Source: Bacteroidota bacterium
GTDB lineage: Bacteria > Bacteroidota > Bacteroidia > Chitinophagales > Chitinophagaceae
Length of the DNA stretch: 51,983 bases
Assembly: GCA_018267515.1 (NCBI GenBank)
Contig: JAFDYJ010000022.1
Span: 1 to 51,983 of the forward strand
Direction of reading: 5' to 3'
Below the pieces are notes generated by a model. That model was not told the DNA's origin, did not search any database, and saw only the letters and a program-made list of their open reading frames with translations. This document shows, one piece after another, positions 35,301 to 43,021 of the stretch. Made by a program: the position numbers and the translations under genes. The stretch's first letter is position 1; each line of letters opens with the position of its first letter.

Positions 35301-35922
35301 AGATGCCAGTGGTGCCATTGTAGTTGATGATGACAATGTTCCCATAAAGGGAGAAGAGCCCAACAGTGTCTTAGGAAGCCCTTCAGTTAAAAAATTAGGC
35401 AATCCAAATCCGGACTTTACACTGGGCTGGAATAACAGCATAACCTATAAAAATTTAAAAATTAATTTCCTGTTTGACGGTCGTTTCGGAGGTGAAGTGA
35501 TGGCTTTTTCTTCAGCGGTATTAGACCAGCTTGGAGTTACAAAAGCTACTGCTGATGCCCGTGATGGCGGTGGAGTAAAGATTGCTGCAGTACATGAGGA
35601 CGGAACAAAGCTTGCAAGCCTTGATCCTAAATCTTTTTATACTGCAGTAGGTGGCAGGGATGGTATAAGTGAATACTACATGTACGATGCTACCAATATC
35701 CGTCTCAGAGAATTGTCTGTAGGTTACAGCATCCCGGTTACAGCTAAATGGGTTAAGAACTTTACAGTTTCCCTGATTAGCAGGAATCTCTTTTTCGTAA
35801 CCCGTAAAGCACCGTATGATCCTGAAACAACAATGGCAACGGATAATGGTTTGCAGGGAGTTGATGTATTTGGCAGCCCTAATACCAGGAGTATAGGTCT
35901 TTCAGTAAAACTTGGATTCTAA
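32362..35922 (+). CDS. SusC/RagA TonB-linked outer-membrane receptor with STN domain
   Basis: This outer-membrane active transporter of 1186 residues works with the SusD lipoprotein to import large nutrients using TonB energy. After a signal peptide (about 1-29, ending MNAQ) comes an STN domain (about 53-120; VYFMFSSNLGDKTV, TILGKILLNTGLTYKKI) that can signal to FecR. A CarboxypepD_reg-like domain follows (about 163-245; ITGKVSDNAGTPLANVSVTV). The TonB plug has SEVVVTALGIGRQKK, GRVAGVDI, VRVVIRGNKST and PLYVIDGIPM. A beta-barrel runs to the C-terminal GLSVKLGF. The STN domain distinguishes it from Sus receptors that do not signal. The substrate is unknown. Confidence 0.96.
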   Translation: MRIFKPKAHLKSMSLVAMLCFIAALMNAQSSYRYAANWEKQTNSGQQYQQPDTKNDKLVTVLKELNKVKGVYFMFSSNLGDKTVNKVDDLSSKVETILGKILLNTGLTYKKINANTFVILTTTSAEKGSMSDGEIVYSNMITIEPIVDRPDNELTLPANTITGKVSDNAGTPLANVSVTVKGKSTGTSTDSRGMFSISADKGDILVFTSIGFEAHEVKIGNSDYVEVTLSASLTQMSEVVVTALGIGRQKKSLTYSVQTVDNSSLNTVKDANLVNNLTGRVAGVDIARSSSGIGGSVRVVIRGNKSTRDNQPLYVIDGIPMENSSPGQPGSTFGFGAVGNGGSDGGDGISNMNPADIQSITVLKGASAAALYGSSASNGVIVITTKKGTAGATRVNVSSDITFDKPVYLPPLQFKYGQTVRPSEGNPGSEDSWGGVVNAPDHVKSYFQTGITTFNNISISGGTDKSQTYFSYSYTDNKGVVPGATFNKHNINLHQTTDFFNGRLKADVNVMYIHELAHNRPTTGLNNSPLHGVYQFPRGLDFNKYKENYSVYSSARNMQSQNWWNMNYDSSVIYPGNFAGGGIAETQNPYWLMKRNSSDNIVDRVITNISLRYKINDWLDLQARGNIDKSLNDLNYNSYATTSLKQSGANGGYDFGRFINTQLYGDLILNATRKLSTDLSLQATLGTSINDSRGIYSQFSTDENGDGLRFANVFTLANILPSNYNVSDGSGHSQQQAVFATTQFNFRDYLYLDLTGRNDWSSAFAFTPVEKKGYFYYSAGLTGVLSDILKMPRAISYSKVRLSYAKVGNSVPSYRTNPPAYYINNQTGSYPNTSGPKPGTYLKPEDNRSFEVGTEWSFANNRVGFDFTYYINNNFRQYIAIPVSGSSTGNLSTWYLNSGNIKNNGVELSVFATPVHTPSMSWTSTVNFASNKNKIVQISDAALGVSQKYVVLTGLSNNMYGSYITEGGSWGDIYGYFFKRDASGAIVVDDDNVPIKGEEPNSVLGSPSVKKLGNPNPDFTLGWNNSITYKNLKINFLFDGRFGGEVMAFSSAVLDQLGVTKATADARDGGGVKIAAVHEDGTKLASLDPKSFYTAVGGRDGISEYYMYDATNIRLRELSVGYSIPVTAKWVKNFTVSLISRNLFFVTRKAPYDPETTMATDNGLQGVDVFGSPNTRSIGLSVKLGF

Positions 35923-35944
35923 TTTAAACTTTAAAAAAAAAGCT

Positions 35945-37534
35945 ATGATAAGGATAAATAAAACAGTTTTAAATTTTTGTATTGCGTCCTTTTTATTGAT
36001 GCTTGGTAGTTGTACCAAGAATTTTAAAGATTACAATACAAATAAAGATGCGCTTACTGACCAGCAAATGGCAGCAGATTACCAGAATCTCGGTGAGCCC
36101 CTGAAGCTGGCGCAATATAACGCTATCAACATGACAAGTTGGATTTATCAATTGGTACAAAACCTGAATGGTGATATTTATTCAGGTTATATGATGAGTC
36201 CAACCCCATTCAGAAATAATGTTAATAACACTAATTATTTCCTGGTGGATGGATGGAATTTCTATATGTGGGATGAGGGCTATTCGAATATTATGAAACC
36301 TATTCAAAATGTTTTGGAAGCAACAACTGCTCCTGAATATGCTTCCTATCGTGCCTGGGCTAAGGTGTTGAGAGTAGAAGGAATGCACCGGGTTAGTGAT
36401 ATGTATGGCCCTATAATTTATTCAAAATACGGGCAATCAAACGATGATGGAAGTGTTTCATTTGATTCGCAAAAAGATGCTTATTATGCATTCTTTAAAG
36501 ACCTGGATTCAGCTATCAATGTGTTTACTTCATTGGTTCAAAACGATGCTCCGCAAACCTTTAGCAAATTTGACCTGGTGTACGGCGGAAGTTTTGCAAA
36601 ATGGTTGAAATTTGCCAATACACTTCGTTTACGGTTAGCATTGCGTATTTCCAAGGCCGATCCCACTAAAGCAAAAGCTGAAGGTGAAGCTGCTTTGTCT
36701 AATCCCGGGGGCTTGTTAACTACTAATGATGATAATACCATCGTGGACTTAGGAAATAATGTCAATCCTATAGTGGAAATTAAAAGCTGGAATGATATTA
36801 GAATTGGCGCTCCCTTATCCAGCTATCTTAATGGCTATAATGATGCTAGGATATCACATTATATGAAAAAAGCAACCGATCCGGCAGTTGCAGGTCAATA
36901 TATCGGAATCCGGCAAGGTATTAATATTGATGTCAAGGCTAGATACAGTGGCTATTCAGAATTACCGGATTTCCCTAATAAGATGCAACTAATGACTGCT
37001 GCCGAAGCATGGTTTTTGAAAGCTGAAGCAGGCTTGAAAGGATGGGCAGGTGCAGGCGATGTTCAAACAAATTATGAAACAGGAATTTCTACCTCTTTTG
37101 CTCAGTATGGAGAAGATGCTTCTTCCTATATCAATGATAATACTAGCGTGGAACAACAATATATAGATCCAAAGGCGATAACCCCCGGGGAAAATAATGT
37201 ACCGAACGGCTCTCCTAATTTAAGCACTATTACCATTAAATGGGATAATGCTGCAACTCCGGCTCAAAAGCTGGAACGTGTCATTACACAAAAATGGATT
37301 GCAGTATTCCCGGATGGCCAGGAGGCATGGTCTGAATTCAGAAGAACCGGATATCCCAAATTGTTCCCGGTAATTGTTAATAAAAGCAGTGGAACCATAT
37401 CAACATCTGCTTTTATACAACGTATCAATTTCCCGGTTTCTGAAAAAGAAAATAATCCGGCAGGTGTAACTGCTGCAGTTGGACTGCTTGGCGGACCGGA
37501 TAATGGTGGTACCAAGTTGTGGTGGGCACAATAA
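35945..37534 (+). CDS. SusD/RagB-type nutrient-binding lipoprotein
   Basis: This surface-exposed lipoprotein caps the SusC barrel and binds the substrate. The 529-residue protein starts at ATG 35945, 22 bases after the susC stop; a TTG at 35912 would overlap susC and bury the signal. The lipobox is FLLMLGSC. The SusD-like helical framework is visible (WAKVLRVEGMHRVSDMYGP, KWLKFANTLRLRLALRI, AEAWFLKAEAGLKGW and the late AVFPDGQEAWSEFRRTGYP). This subgroup (the SusD/RagB branch with DxxEAWxExRRTGYP) often sits with peptide- or glycan-linked operons. A terminator follows directly. Confidence 0.95.
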   Translation: MIRINKTVLNFCIASFLLMLGSCTKNFKDYNTNKDALTDQQMAADYQNLGEPLKLAQYNAINMTSWIYQLVQNLNGDIYSGYMMSPTPFRNNVNNTNYFLVDGWNFYMWDEGYSNIMKPIQNVLEATTAPEYASYRAWAKVLRVEGMHRVSDMYGPIIYSKYGQSNDDGSVSFDSQKDAYYAFFKDLDSAINVFTSLVQNDAPQTFSKFDLVYGGSFAKWLKFANTLRLRLALRISKADPTKAKAEGEAALSNPGGLLTTNDDNTIVDLGNNVNPIVEIKSWNDIRIGAPLSSYLNGYNDARISHYMKKATDPAVAGQYIGIRQGINIDVKARYSGYSELPDFPNKMQLMTAAEAWFLKAEAGLKGWAGAGDVQTNYETGISTSFAQYGEDASSYINDNTSVEQQYIDPKAITPGENNVPNGSPNLSTITIKWDNAATPAQKLERVITQKWIAVFPDGQEAWSEFRRTGYPKLFPVIVNKSSGTISTSAFIQRINFPVSEKENNPAGVTAAVGLLGGPDNGGTKLWWAQ

Positions 37535-37565
37535 CTTAGTTTTTCTTATCTCGTAGTAGTTTTGC

Positions 37566-37596
37566 GAGCTGTCCTTAAAAGGGCAGCTCTTTTTTT
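37566..37596 (+). terminator. Rho-independent terminator of the fecR-susC-susD operon
   Basis: GAGCTGTCC (37566-37574) pairs with GGGCAGCTC (37581-37589), nine bases with one G-U, around the loop TTAAAA. Seven Ts follow. It begins 31 bases after the susD stop codon. Confidence 0.85.
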
Positions 37597-37828
37597 ATTT
37601 TCAAAGAAAAATCGCCTTTCCCGGTTTCTGTTTTATTAAACTTATTACTGCCGGGATAAGAAGATATAATTGGTTTCTGAAAGGTATTAGCCTAAAAAAA
37701 TTTTTGAATTCAAACTTCATTCCTGATATTTATAAATTGGTAAGATCAGCTTTCATATTTTTTGAATCTATTTTCTTTTATCCGCTACTTTCTGAATTTT
37801 CGTTTCTAAAAATCAAACTGATTCAATT

Positions 37829-38149
37829 TTGAAAAAGAAATTTTATTCTGTTCTTCTTTTGCTGTTCCTGTTTTCCTGCGAGAATCACAGGTTCGATGCC
37901 GATATAAGACAAATAGAAGCAAAAGATCAGATTCGAAGTATGCTCTATAAAATTAGTGACTATGATGTCACAGGCTTTCAGGAGGATACTTTAAAGACAA
38001 CAGATAATCCCTACTTTAAAGAGCATATACAGTATTCCCTGGATATAGAGTATCTGGATTCTAATAAAATCTTACAAAAGAAGAAGGGGATAGTGTTATT
38101 TACTCCCGACGGACAGTCCGTAATTTCTTCAAAAATCAGTGACCGGTAA
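37829..38149 (+). CDS. Small lipoprotein of unknown function (TTG start)
   Basis: This 106-residue protein has a clear lipoprotein signal (MKKKFYSVLLLLFLFSC, Cys17). No family is recognised. The mature part is polar and begins ENHRFDADIRQIEAKDQ. The only start that gives the signal is TTG at 37829, and there is no in-frame ATG before the mature region. It precedes the acyltransferase-like gene by 28 bases on the same strand, so the two are probably cotranscribed. Confidence 0.7.
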   Translation: MKKKFYSVLLLLFLFSCENHRFDADIRQIEAKDQIRSMLYKISDYDVTGFQEDTLKTTDNPYFKEHIQYSLDIEYLDSNKILQKKKGIVLFTPDGQSVISSKISDR

Positions 38150-38177
38150 AACTATCATCTGTAACTAAATTTTAATT

Positions 38178-39314
38178 ATGAGCCCGGCAAAAGAACGTTT
38201 TTTATCATTGGATGTATTCAGGGGAATGACTATTTGTTTTATGATTATTGTGAATACTCCCGGGAGCGGAGCCATTCCCTATTCGCCATTGGAACATGCT
38301 ACCTGGCATGGTTTTACACCCACCGACCTGGTATTTCCGTCTTTTCTCTTCGCTGTGGGAAATGCAATGAGCTTCTCCTTTAAAAGATTCCAGGAAGTCG
38401 GGAATGCTGCATTTCTTAAAAAGGTTTTGAAACGCACTATCCTCATTTTTTTGATTGGCTATTTAATGTACTGGTTCCCTTTTTTTGGTTTTAACAATGC
38501 CGGCGAAATTATAGCCGCTCCGATAAAAAATACCCGGATTATGGGAGTACTGCAACGAATTGCACTTTGTTATTTTTTCGCTTCATTGATGGTTCATTTT
38601 CTTTCGCCGAGAAAGGTGGTTGCTGTGAGTGTAGCGCTGCTGATCGGGTACTGGCTGCTTTTACTGGGTTTTGGAGATTCTTCCCAGCCCTTCAGTATTT
38701 TGGGAAATGCGGGAGAATATTTAGATAAGATTTTATTGGGCAATAGTCATTTGTATCATGGTGAAGGAGTCCCGTTTGATCCGGAAGGTTTGCTGGGAAC
38801 ATTACCTGCAATTGTTAATGTAGTAATTGGATTTTTTGCCGGAAAATTTTTGCAGGATATGGGAAAAACTTTTGAGTCATTAACCAAATTAATGCTGGCA
38901 GGAGCATTGTTTATTTTTATAGCACTTTGTTGGGATATGGTTTTCCCGATCAACAAGAAATTGTGGAGCAGTTCATTTGTATTAATAACATCAGGGCTGG
39001 ACCTGATCATTACTGCTGCACTGGTTTATATTTTAGAAATTAAAAAATGGAACTCATTGCGTTGGTCACATTTTTTTGAAATTTTCGGAAAGAATCCTTT
39101 ATTCATATATATACTTTCTGAACTTTTGGTTGTCGCATTATTCATGATACGGGTAAGTCCTCACGAAAATGTGTATGGATATGTTAACCGTATTTTCTTC
39201 CAGGCTATTGCACCGGGATCATTTGGTTCATTGCTGTTTGCAATTTTCTTTATGCTTTTTTGCTGGAGTATCGGCTGGTGGCTGAATAAGAAAAAGATTT
39301 ATGTAAGAGTTTAA
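38178..39314 (+). CDS. Polytopic acyltransferase-like membrane protein (DUF1624/HGSNAT-like)
   Basis: This 378-residue membrane protein is of the same superfamily as the gene at 24341. The start RFLSLDVFRGMTICFMIIVN and then FTPTDLVFPSFLFAVGNAM match the heparan-alpha-glucosaminide N-acetyltransferase-like family. PLEHATWHGF supplies the conserved His region and RIMGVLQRIALCYFFASL a later block. About 10 spans are visible. The reaction in bacteria is presumed transmembrane acetylation of a sugar, possibly in envelope or amino-sugar metabolism. It follows a small lipoprotein and the Sus operon; a functional link is only suggested. Confidence 0.85.
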   Translation: MSPAKERFLSLDVFRGMTICFMIIVNTPGSGAIPYSPLEHATWHGFTPTDLVFPSFLFAVGNAMSFSFKRFQEVGNAAFLKKVLKRTILIFLIGYLMYWFPFFGFNNAGEIIAAPIKNTRIMGVLQRIALCYFFASLMVHFLSPRKVVAVSVALLIGYWLLLLGFGDSSQPFSILGNAGEYLDKILLGNSHLYHGEGVPFDPEGLLGTLPAIVNVVIGFFAGKFLQDMGKTFESLTKLMLAGALFIFIALCWDMVFPINKKLWSSSFVLITSGLDLIITAALVYILEIKKWNSLRWSHFFEIFGKNPLFIYILSELLVVALFMIRVSPHENVYGYVNRIFFQAIAPGSFGSLLFAIFFMLFCWSIGWWLNKKKIYVRV

Positions 39315-39316
39315 CT

Positions 39317-39356
39317 AAAAAAACAATTTTGCCAAGCCGGTTGAATTGGCAAATTG
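39317..39356 (-). terminator. Terminator of the PepSY gene, between convergent genes
   Basis: CAATTTTGCCAA (39324-39335) pairs with TTGGCAAATTG (39346-39356), eleven pairs with one bulged T, around a ten-base loop. Read on the minus strand it is followed by TTTTTTT, so it ends the PepSY gene. It may also serve the plus-strand gene. Confidence 0.7.
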
Positions 39357-39401
39357 CTTACTGTTTGTGAAATGACAACGCCAGGCAAAAAGTGAAAAAT
39401 G

Positions 39402-40658
39402 TTAAACTACTGCCGGGCTGTTTTGTAGTATTAAGATATTCCTGTTACGAAATTTTCTTCTCTTTTTTAATTTATTAATCCAGATAATTGTTCCCGTAAC
39501 CGGAAGGCTGGTGGCAATCAGGCAGGTTATAAAATATAAAAGTTTTGAAAACCCGCCAAAGACATTACCTACGTGTAAAGCTTTGATATTACCTGCCACT
39601 CTTTCATTAAAGGGTTTTGACCTGAAAATGTCTTTTTGTGTTACTTCGCCGGTAGCCGGATGGATGGATAATCTGTCTGATGCAGCAGGTGCAAAATAAC
39701 CGGTCTTTGTTTTCGAAACAGCAAAAGTCTTACTGTTCTCAGAAGGAAATGAAATCCGCAAATTGCCATTATAATTTAGTTCTTTGTCAGCGAGAAGTAC
39801 AATTGTACTCAATGCAAGAAGTTCTCCGGGTTCTTCTTCAACTTTATTGTTTTCACCGGTGGAGCTTTTTCCCTTTTCATCTGTTTTTTTTGCCGGTTTT
39901 CCTTTGTAAGTTCCCAGCGTTTTCTGCAAACCGGTACGATACCATTCGAATGACCACTGAAGACCGGTTAGCCCCATAACTAATAAAAATATCAATGAAT
40001 AAAAAGCAAGAGTATTGTGTAAATCATGATTAGTTCTTTTCCAGTTTCCCTGCATTCTCACTTTGAGTCCCTGTCTCCAGCTTCTAACCCTGTTTGGAAA
40101 CCAGATTACCATCCCGGTAATACAACCAATTACAAATAAAATGGTAGCTGTACCCGTAATATAACGTCCTAACTGTAAGTTCTCAACACCTTTGATAATT
40201 GGTGTCTCAATCTTGTCGAGCAGCAGCCAACGGTGAAGGCTGAACATTTGACCCATGAAAGTTTTCATTTTTCCTTCATCTAAGTTGCTTCCCTGTATTT
40301 TTCCTGTGTATGGATTAACGAACAATACAGTACCTGCATTTTTATCACTTTCTTTTCTTTTTACATTTAAAATATAAGTCTTTGAAGGATCAGCCGGAAT
40401 AGAAACGGAATTTACCGTGGCACCGGATTCCTTTTCTACCTGTGCAACCAGTTGGTCTATTGATTTCTTCGAATCCTGTTTTTCGCTAACCTTGTACAGT
40501 TCAGGAGAAGCCCATTCAATCAATTCTGTATTGTAAACGTAAATGGTCCCGGTCAGGCATACAATGAAAACGACAATACCTCCGGCAAGGCCGAGCCAAA
40601 GATGAATGTCTTGAAATAGCTTCCGGACTTTTACCCAGGTAGATTTGTCTTGTTTCAC
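39402..40658 (-). CDS. PepSY-associated TM protein (iron-regulated membrane protein-like, GTG start)
   Basis: This 418-residue inner-membrane protein of the PepSY_TM family has four main spans: IHLWLGLAGGIVVFIVCLTG near 20-40, ITGTATILFVIGCITGMVIW near 165-185, a span near 215-235 and one at the C-terminus. PepSY modules lie in the periplasmic loops. The family is linked to siderophore or metal handling and inner-membrane ferric reductases. The start is GTG at 40658 (the codon reads CAC on the plus strand), with no upstream in-frame ATG. It is not in an operon with a siderophore receptor here, so any iron role is uncertain. Confidence 0.82.
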   Translation of the reverse strand: MKQDKSTWVKVRKLFQDIHLWLGLAGGIVVFIVCLTGTIYVYNTELIEWASPELYKVSEKQDSKKSIDQLVAQVEKESGATVNSVSIPADPSKTYILNVKRKESDKNAGTVLFVNPYTGKIQGSNLDEGKMKTFMGQMFSLHRWLLLDKIETPIIKGVENLQLGRYITGTATILFVIGCITGMVIWFPNRVRSWRQGLKVRMQGNWKRTNHDLHNTLAFYSLIFLLVMGLTGLQWSFEWYRTGLQKTLGTYKGKPAKKTDEKGKSSTGENNKVEEEPGELLALSTIVLLADKELNYNGNLRISFPSENSKTFAVSKTKTGYFAPAASDRLSIHPATGEVTQKDIFRSKPFNERVAGNIKALHVGNVFGGFSKLLYFITCLIATSLPVTGTIIWINKLKKRRKFRNRNILILQNSPAVV

Positions 40659-41033
40659 TGATTTTAAATTTAAAAGCTAAAATATCAATCCTGATGTTTT
40701 GCAATTTACGGTTTAGGAAAATTTAATTTACGAATTTCAGAATAGTTATTCCTTGAAAAGTGAAATATCAGTTTCCCAGAAGACAGCACTGTCTGAATTC
40801 TAAACCGATATTTTGTTTTTTTAAAAAAATCAATAGAAATGAATACCTGAAGCCGGAGGATTGTGAAGTTATTTAAAGTTAGTTCGGCTGTCTTACTGAA
40901 TACAATCTTTCAGGCAGGCGAATGTTAGAAAAAACCCGGCAACTGAAAAAATACAATTTCCTTCATAACGGTTTTAGTTATAGGGATTGTATTGGGTTAT
41001 GAAAAGCTGAGTTTTTCTCTCCCTTGCCTCCCG
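40659..41033. other. Intergenic region with nested inverted repeat
   Basis: No gene is supported. A nested inverted repeat lies at 40950-40993: AATACAAT ... ATTGTATT on the outside, with ATAAC ... GTTAT inside. It sits 40 bases upstream of the glnS -7 box. The remainder is AT-rich without RNA-gene features. Confidence 0.45.
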
Positions 41034-41041
41034 TATCTTTG
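41034..41041 (+). promoter_or_regulatory. -7 promoter box TATCTTTG for glnS
   Basis: This is a full match to TAnnTTTG. Only seven bases separate it from the ATG at 41049, so transcription would start at or very near the start codon. It shows that a longer TTG-initiated frame from 40992 is not the true gene. Confidence 0.6.
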
Positions 41042-41048
41042 CACACTT

Positions 41049-42716
41049 ATGTCAATTGAAGAAAAATCTTTAAATTTTTTAGAGGAAATCATAGATGGAG
41101 ACCTTAATAACGGGAAATATCAAAGTATTGTAACCCGTTTTCCACCGGAGCCCAATGGCTACCTGCATATAGGCCATGCCAGCAGTATATGCCTGAATTT
41201 TGGACTTACTCAAAAATATCCGGGTTATACCAATCTCAGGTTTGACGATACAAACCCTGTGACGGAAGAGACGGAATATGTGGAGAGCATTAAAGAAGAT
41301 GTACGATGGCTGGGTTTTGAATGGAAAAATGAACGCTATGCTTCTGATTATTTTGACCAGCTTTATGATTTTGCAGTTACTCTTATTAATAAAGGATTGG
41401 CATACGTGGATGACAGCAATAGCGAAGAAATAGCAAAGATGAAAGGAACGCCTACCGAACCCGGAAAAGACAGCCCATACAGAAACCGGACTATAGAAGA
41501 AAACCTGGATTTGTTCCTTCGGATGAGGAATGGAGAGTTTCCTGATGGGAGTCGTACATTAAGAGCAAAAATTGATATGTCTCATCCGAACCTGCTGATG
41601 CGGGACCCGGTGCTTTATCGAATTAAACATGCTTCACATCATCGCACGGGTGATAAATGGTGCATTTACCCGATGTATGATATGGCACACGGTCAAAGTG
41701 ATTCCATTGAAAATGTGACGCATTCAATTTGCACTATGGAATTTGTTCCACATAGGGAGCTGTATGACTGGTTAATTGGGAAATTGGAAATTTATCCTTC
41801 ACATCAATATGAATTTGCAAGACGAAATATTAATTATACTGTAACAAGTAAAAGAAAATTATTGCAACTGGTAAATGAAAAATATGTGACAGGATGGGAT
41901 GATCCAAGGATGCCAACAATAAGCGGGTTAAGGCGGAGAGGTTATACACCGGAGAGTATTCGTGACTTTTGTGAAAGGATCGGGGTGGCAAAAAGAGAAA
42001 ACCTGGTGGATGTTGGACTATTGGAATTTTGTGTGAGAGAACATCTGAATAGGGTGGCATTGAGAAGAATGGTGGTATTTGATCCTATCCGTGTGATTAT
42101 TACTAATTATCCTGAGGGACAATATGAAAACCTAAAAAGTGAAAACAACCCGGAAGATGAAACAACGGGAACGAGAGAAATCCCATTTGGAAGAGAATTG
42201 TTTATAGAGAAAGATGATTTCATGGAAAATCCGCCGAAAAAGTTTTTCAGGCTGGCACCCGGCCAGATGGTGAGATTAAAGAGCGCCTATATAATAAAAT
42301 GCGATGAAGTGATAAAAGAAACGGATGGGAGCATCAGAGAGCTGCATTGCACCTATTTCCCCGATAGCCGTAGCGGACATGATACTTCCGGTATCCAGGT
42401 AAAGGGAACGTTGCATTGGGTCTGTGCTTCTCATGCTGCGGAAGTGGAAGTAAGAGAATATGATCGTTTATTTAAAGTAGAAGATCCTGCAGGAGAAGAA
42501 AGTGATTTCAAAAATTTTATCAATGAACATTCTTTAAATGTGGTAAAAGGATATGCAGAACCCTCATTGCTTTCGGCTCAGCATAAAGATCGTTTCCAGT
42601 TTTTGAGAAAAGGGTATTATTGTCTTGATTCGGATTCAGAAAAGGAAAAGCTGATCTTTAATCGTACTGTTACATTAAAGGATGCATGGGCTAAAGAGCA
42701 AAAGAAATCCTTATAG
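41049..42716 (+). CDS. glnS: Glutaminyl-tRNA synthetase
   Basis: This class I aminoacyl-tRNA synthetase charges tRNA-Gln. The protein has 555 residues, the usual bacterial length. The HIGH motif is at 40-43 in PPEPNGYLHIGHAS. The catalytic FDDTNP is at 65-70, and the KMSKS-type loop reads VTSKR at 265-269 (E. coli has MSKR here). The C-terminal anticodon-binding beta-barrel (YPEGQYENLKSENN, LHCTYFPDSRSG) is intact. I chose ATG 41049 from the promoter position. The mRNA may be leaderless. Confidence 0.96.
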   Translation: MSIEEKSLNFLEEIIDGDLNNGKYQSIVTRFPPEPNGYLHIGHASSICLNFGLTQKYPGYTNLRFDDTNPVTEETEYVESIKEDVRWLGFEWKNERYASDYFDQLYDFAVTLINKGLAYVDDSNSEEIAKMKGTPTEPGKDSPYRNRTIEENLDLFLRMRNGEFPDGSRTLRAKIDMSHPNLLMRDPVLYRIKHASHHRTGDKWCIYPMYDMAHGQSDSIENVTHSICTMEFVPHRELYDWLIGKLEIYPSHQYEFARRNINYTVTSKRKLLQLVNEKYVTGWDDPRMPTISGLRRRGYTPESIRDFCERIGVAKRENLVDVGLLEFCVREHLNRVALRRMVVFDPIRVIITNYPEGQYENLKSENNPEDETTGTREIPFGRELFIEKDDFMENPPKKFFRLAPGQMVRLKSAYIIKCDEVIKETDGSIRELHCTYFPDSRSGHDTSGIQVKGTLHWVCASHAAEVEVREYDRLFKVEDPAGEESDFKNFINEHSLNVVKGYAEPSLLSAQHKDRFQFLRKGYYCLDSDSEKEKLIFNRTVTLKDAWAKEQKKSL

Positions 42717-42742
42717 TTATTCCACTTTGAATGGTATTTCAA

Positions 42743-42776
42743 CAAAAAAGCCCCATTGATTAACGAGGCTTCAAAT
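42743..42776 (-). terminator. Candidate terminator between glnS and the metalloprotease
   Basis: On the minus strand AAGCCTC ... GGGGCTT forms a mostly paired seven-base stem followed by TTTTTTG. It lies about 250 bases past the metalloprotease stop codon, and on the plus strand 30 bases after glnS. It probably acts on one or both convergent transcripts. Confidence 0.55.
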
Positions 42777-43021
42777 ATCATTCGTTTTCTGGTTTCACCT
42801 GAATCCGCTTTTGGCGGATACCCCCGGCCGGATACTAATTGTCTTTCCCGGAAGGATTAACAGGTACGGTTAGGATTGTGGAACAGACAGAACTGTGATA
42901 AGAATGATTTCTTGTGAGTGCTAAGATAAGACTATGAGAAATAGAAGTCAATTAGTAAAACTTCGATTTTCAAACTAATTCTGCAACTATTTGCCGGGTT
43001 CAAAAGATATTTCAACACAAA
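42777..43021. other. Intergenic stretch with a short hairpin
   Basis: No gene is supported. ATCCGC (42803-42808) and GCGGAT (42814-42819) form a perfect six-base stem around TTTTG with no T tract on either strand. It could be a 3' processing or stability element of either convergent mRNA. Confidence 0.35.

Noticed and set aside
40992-41048. TTG-initiated extension of GlnS
   Set aside because: It contains the promoter box and is not part of the conserved GlnS N-terminus.
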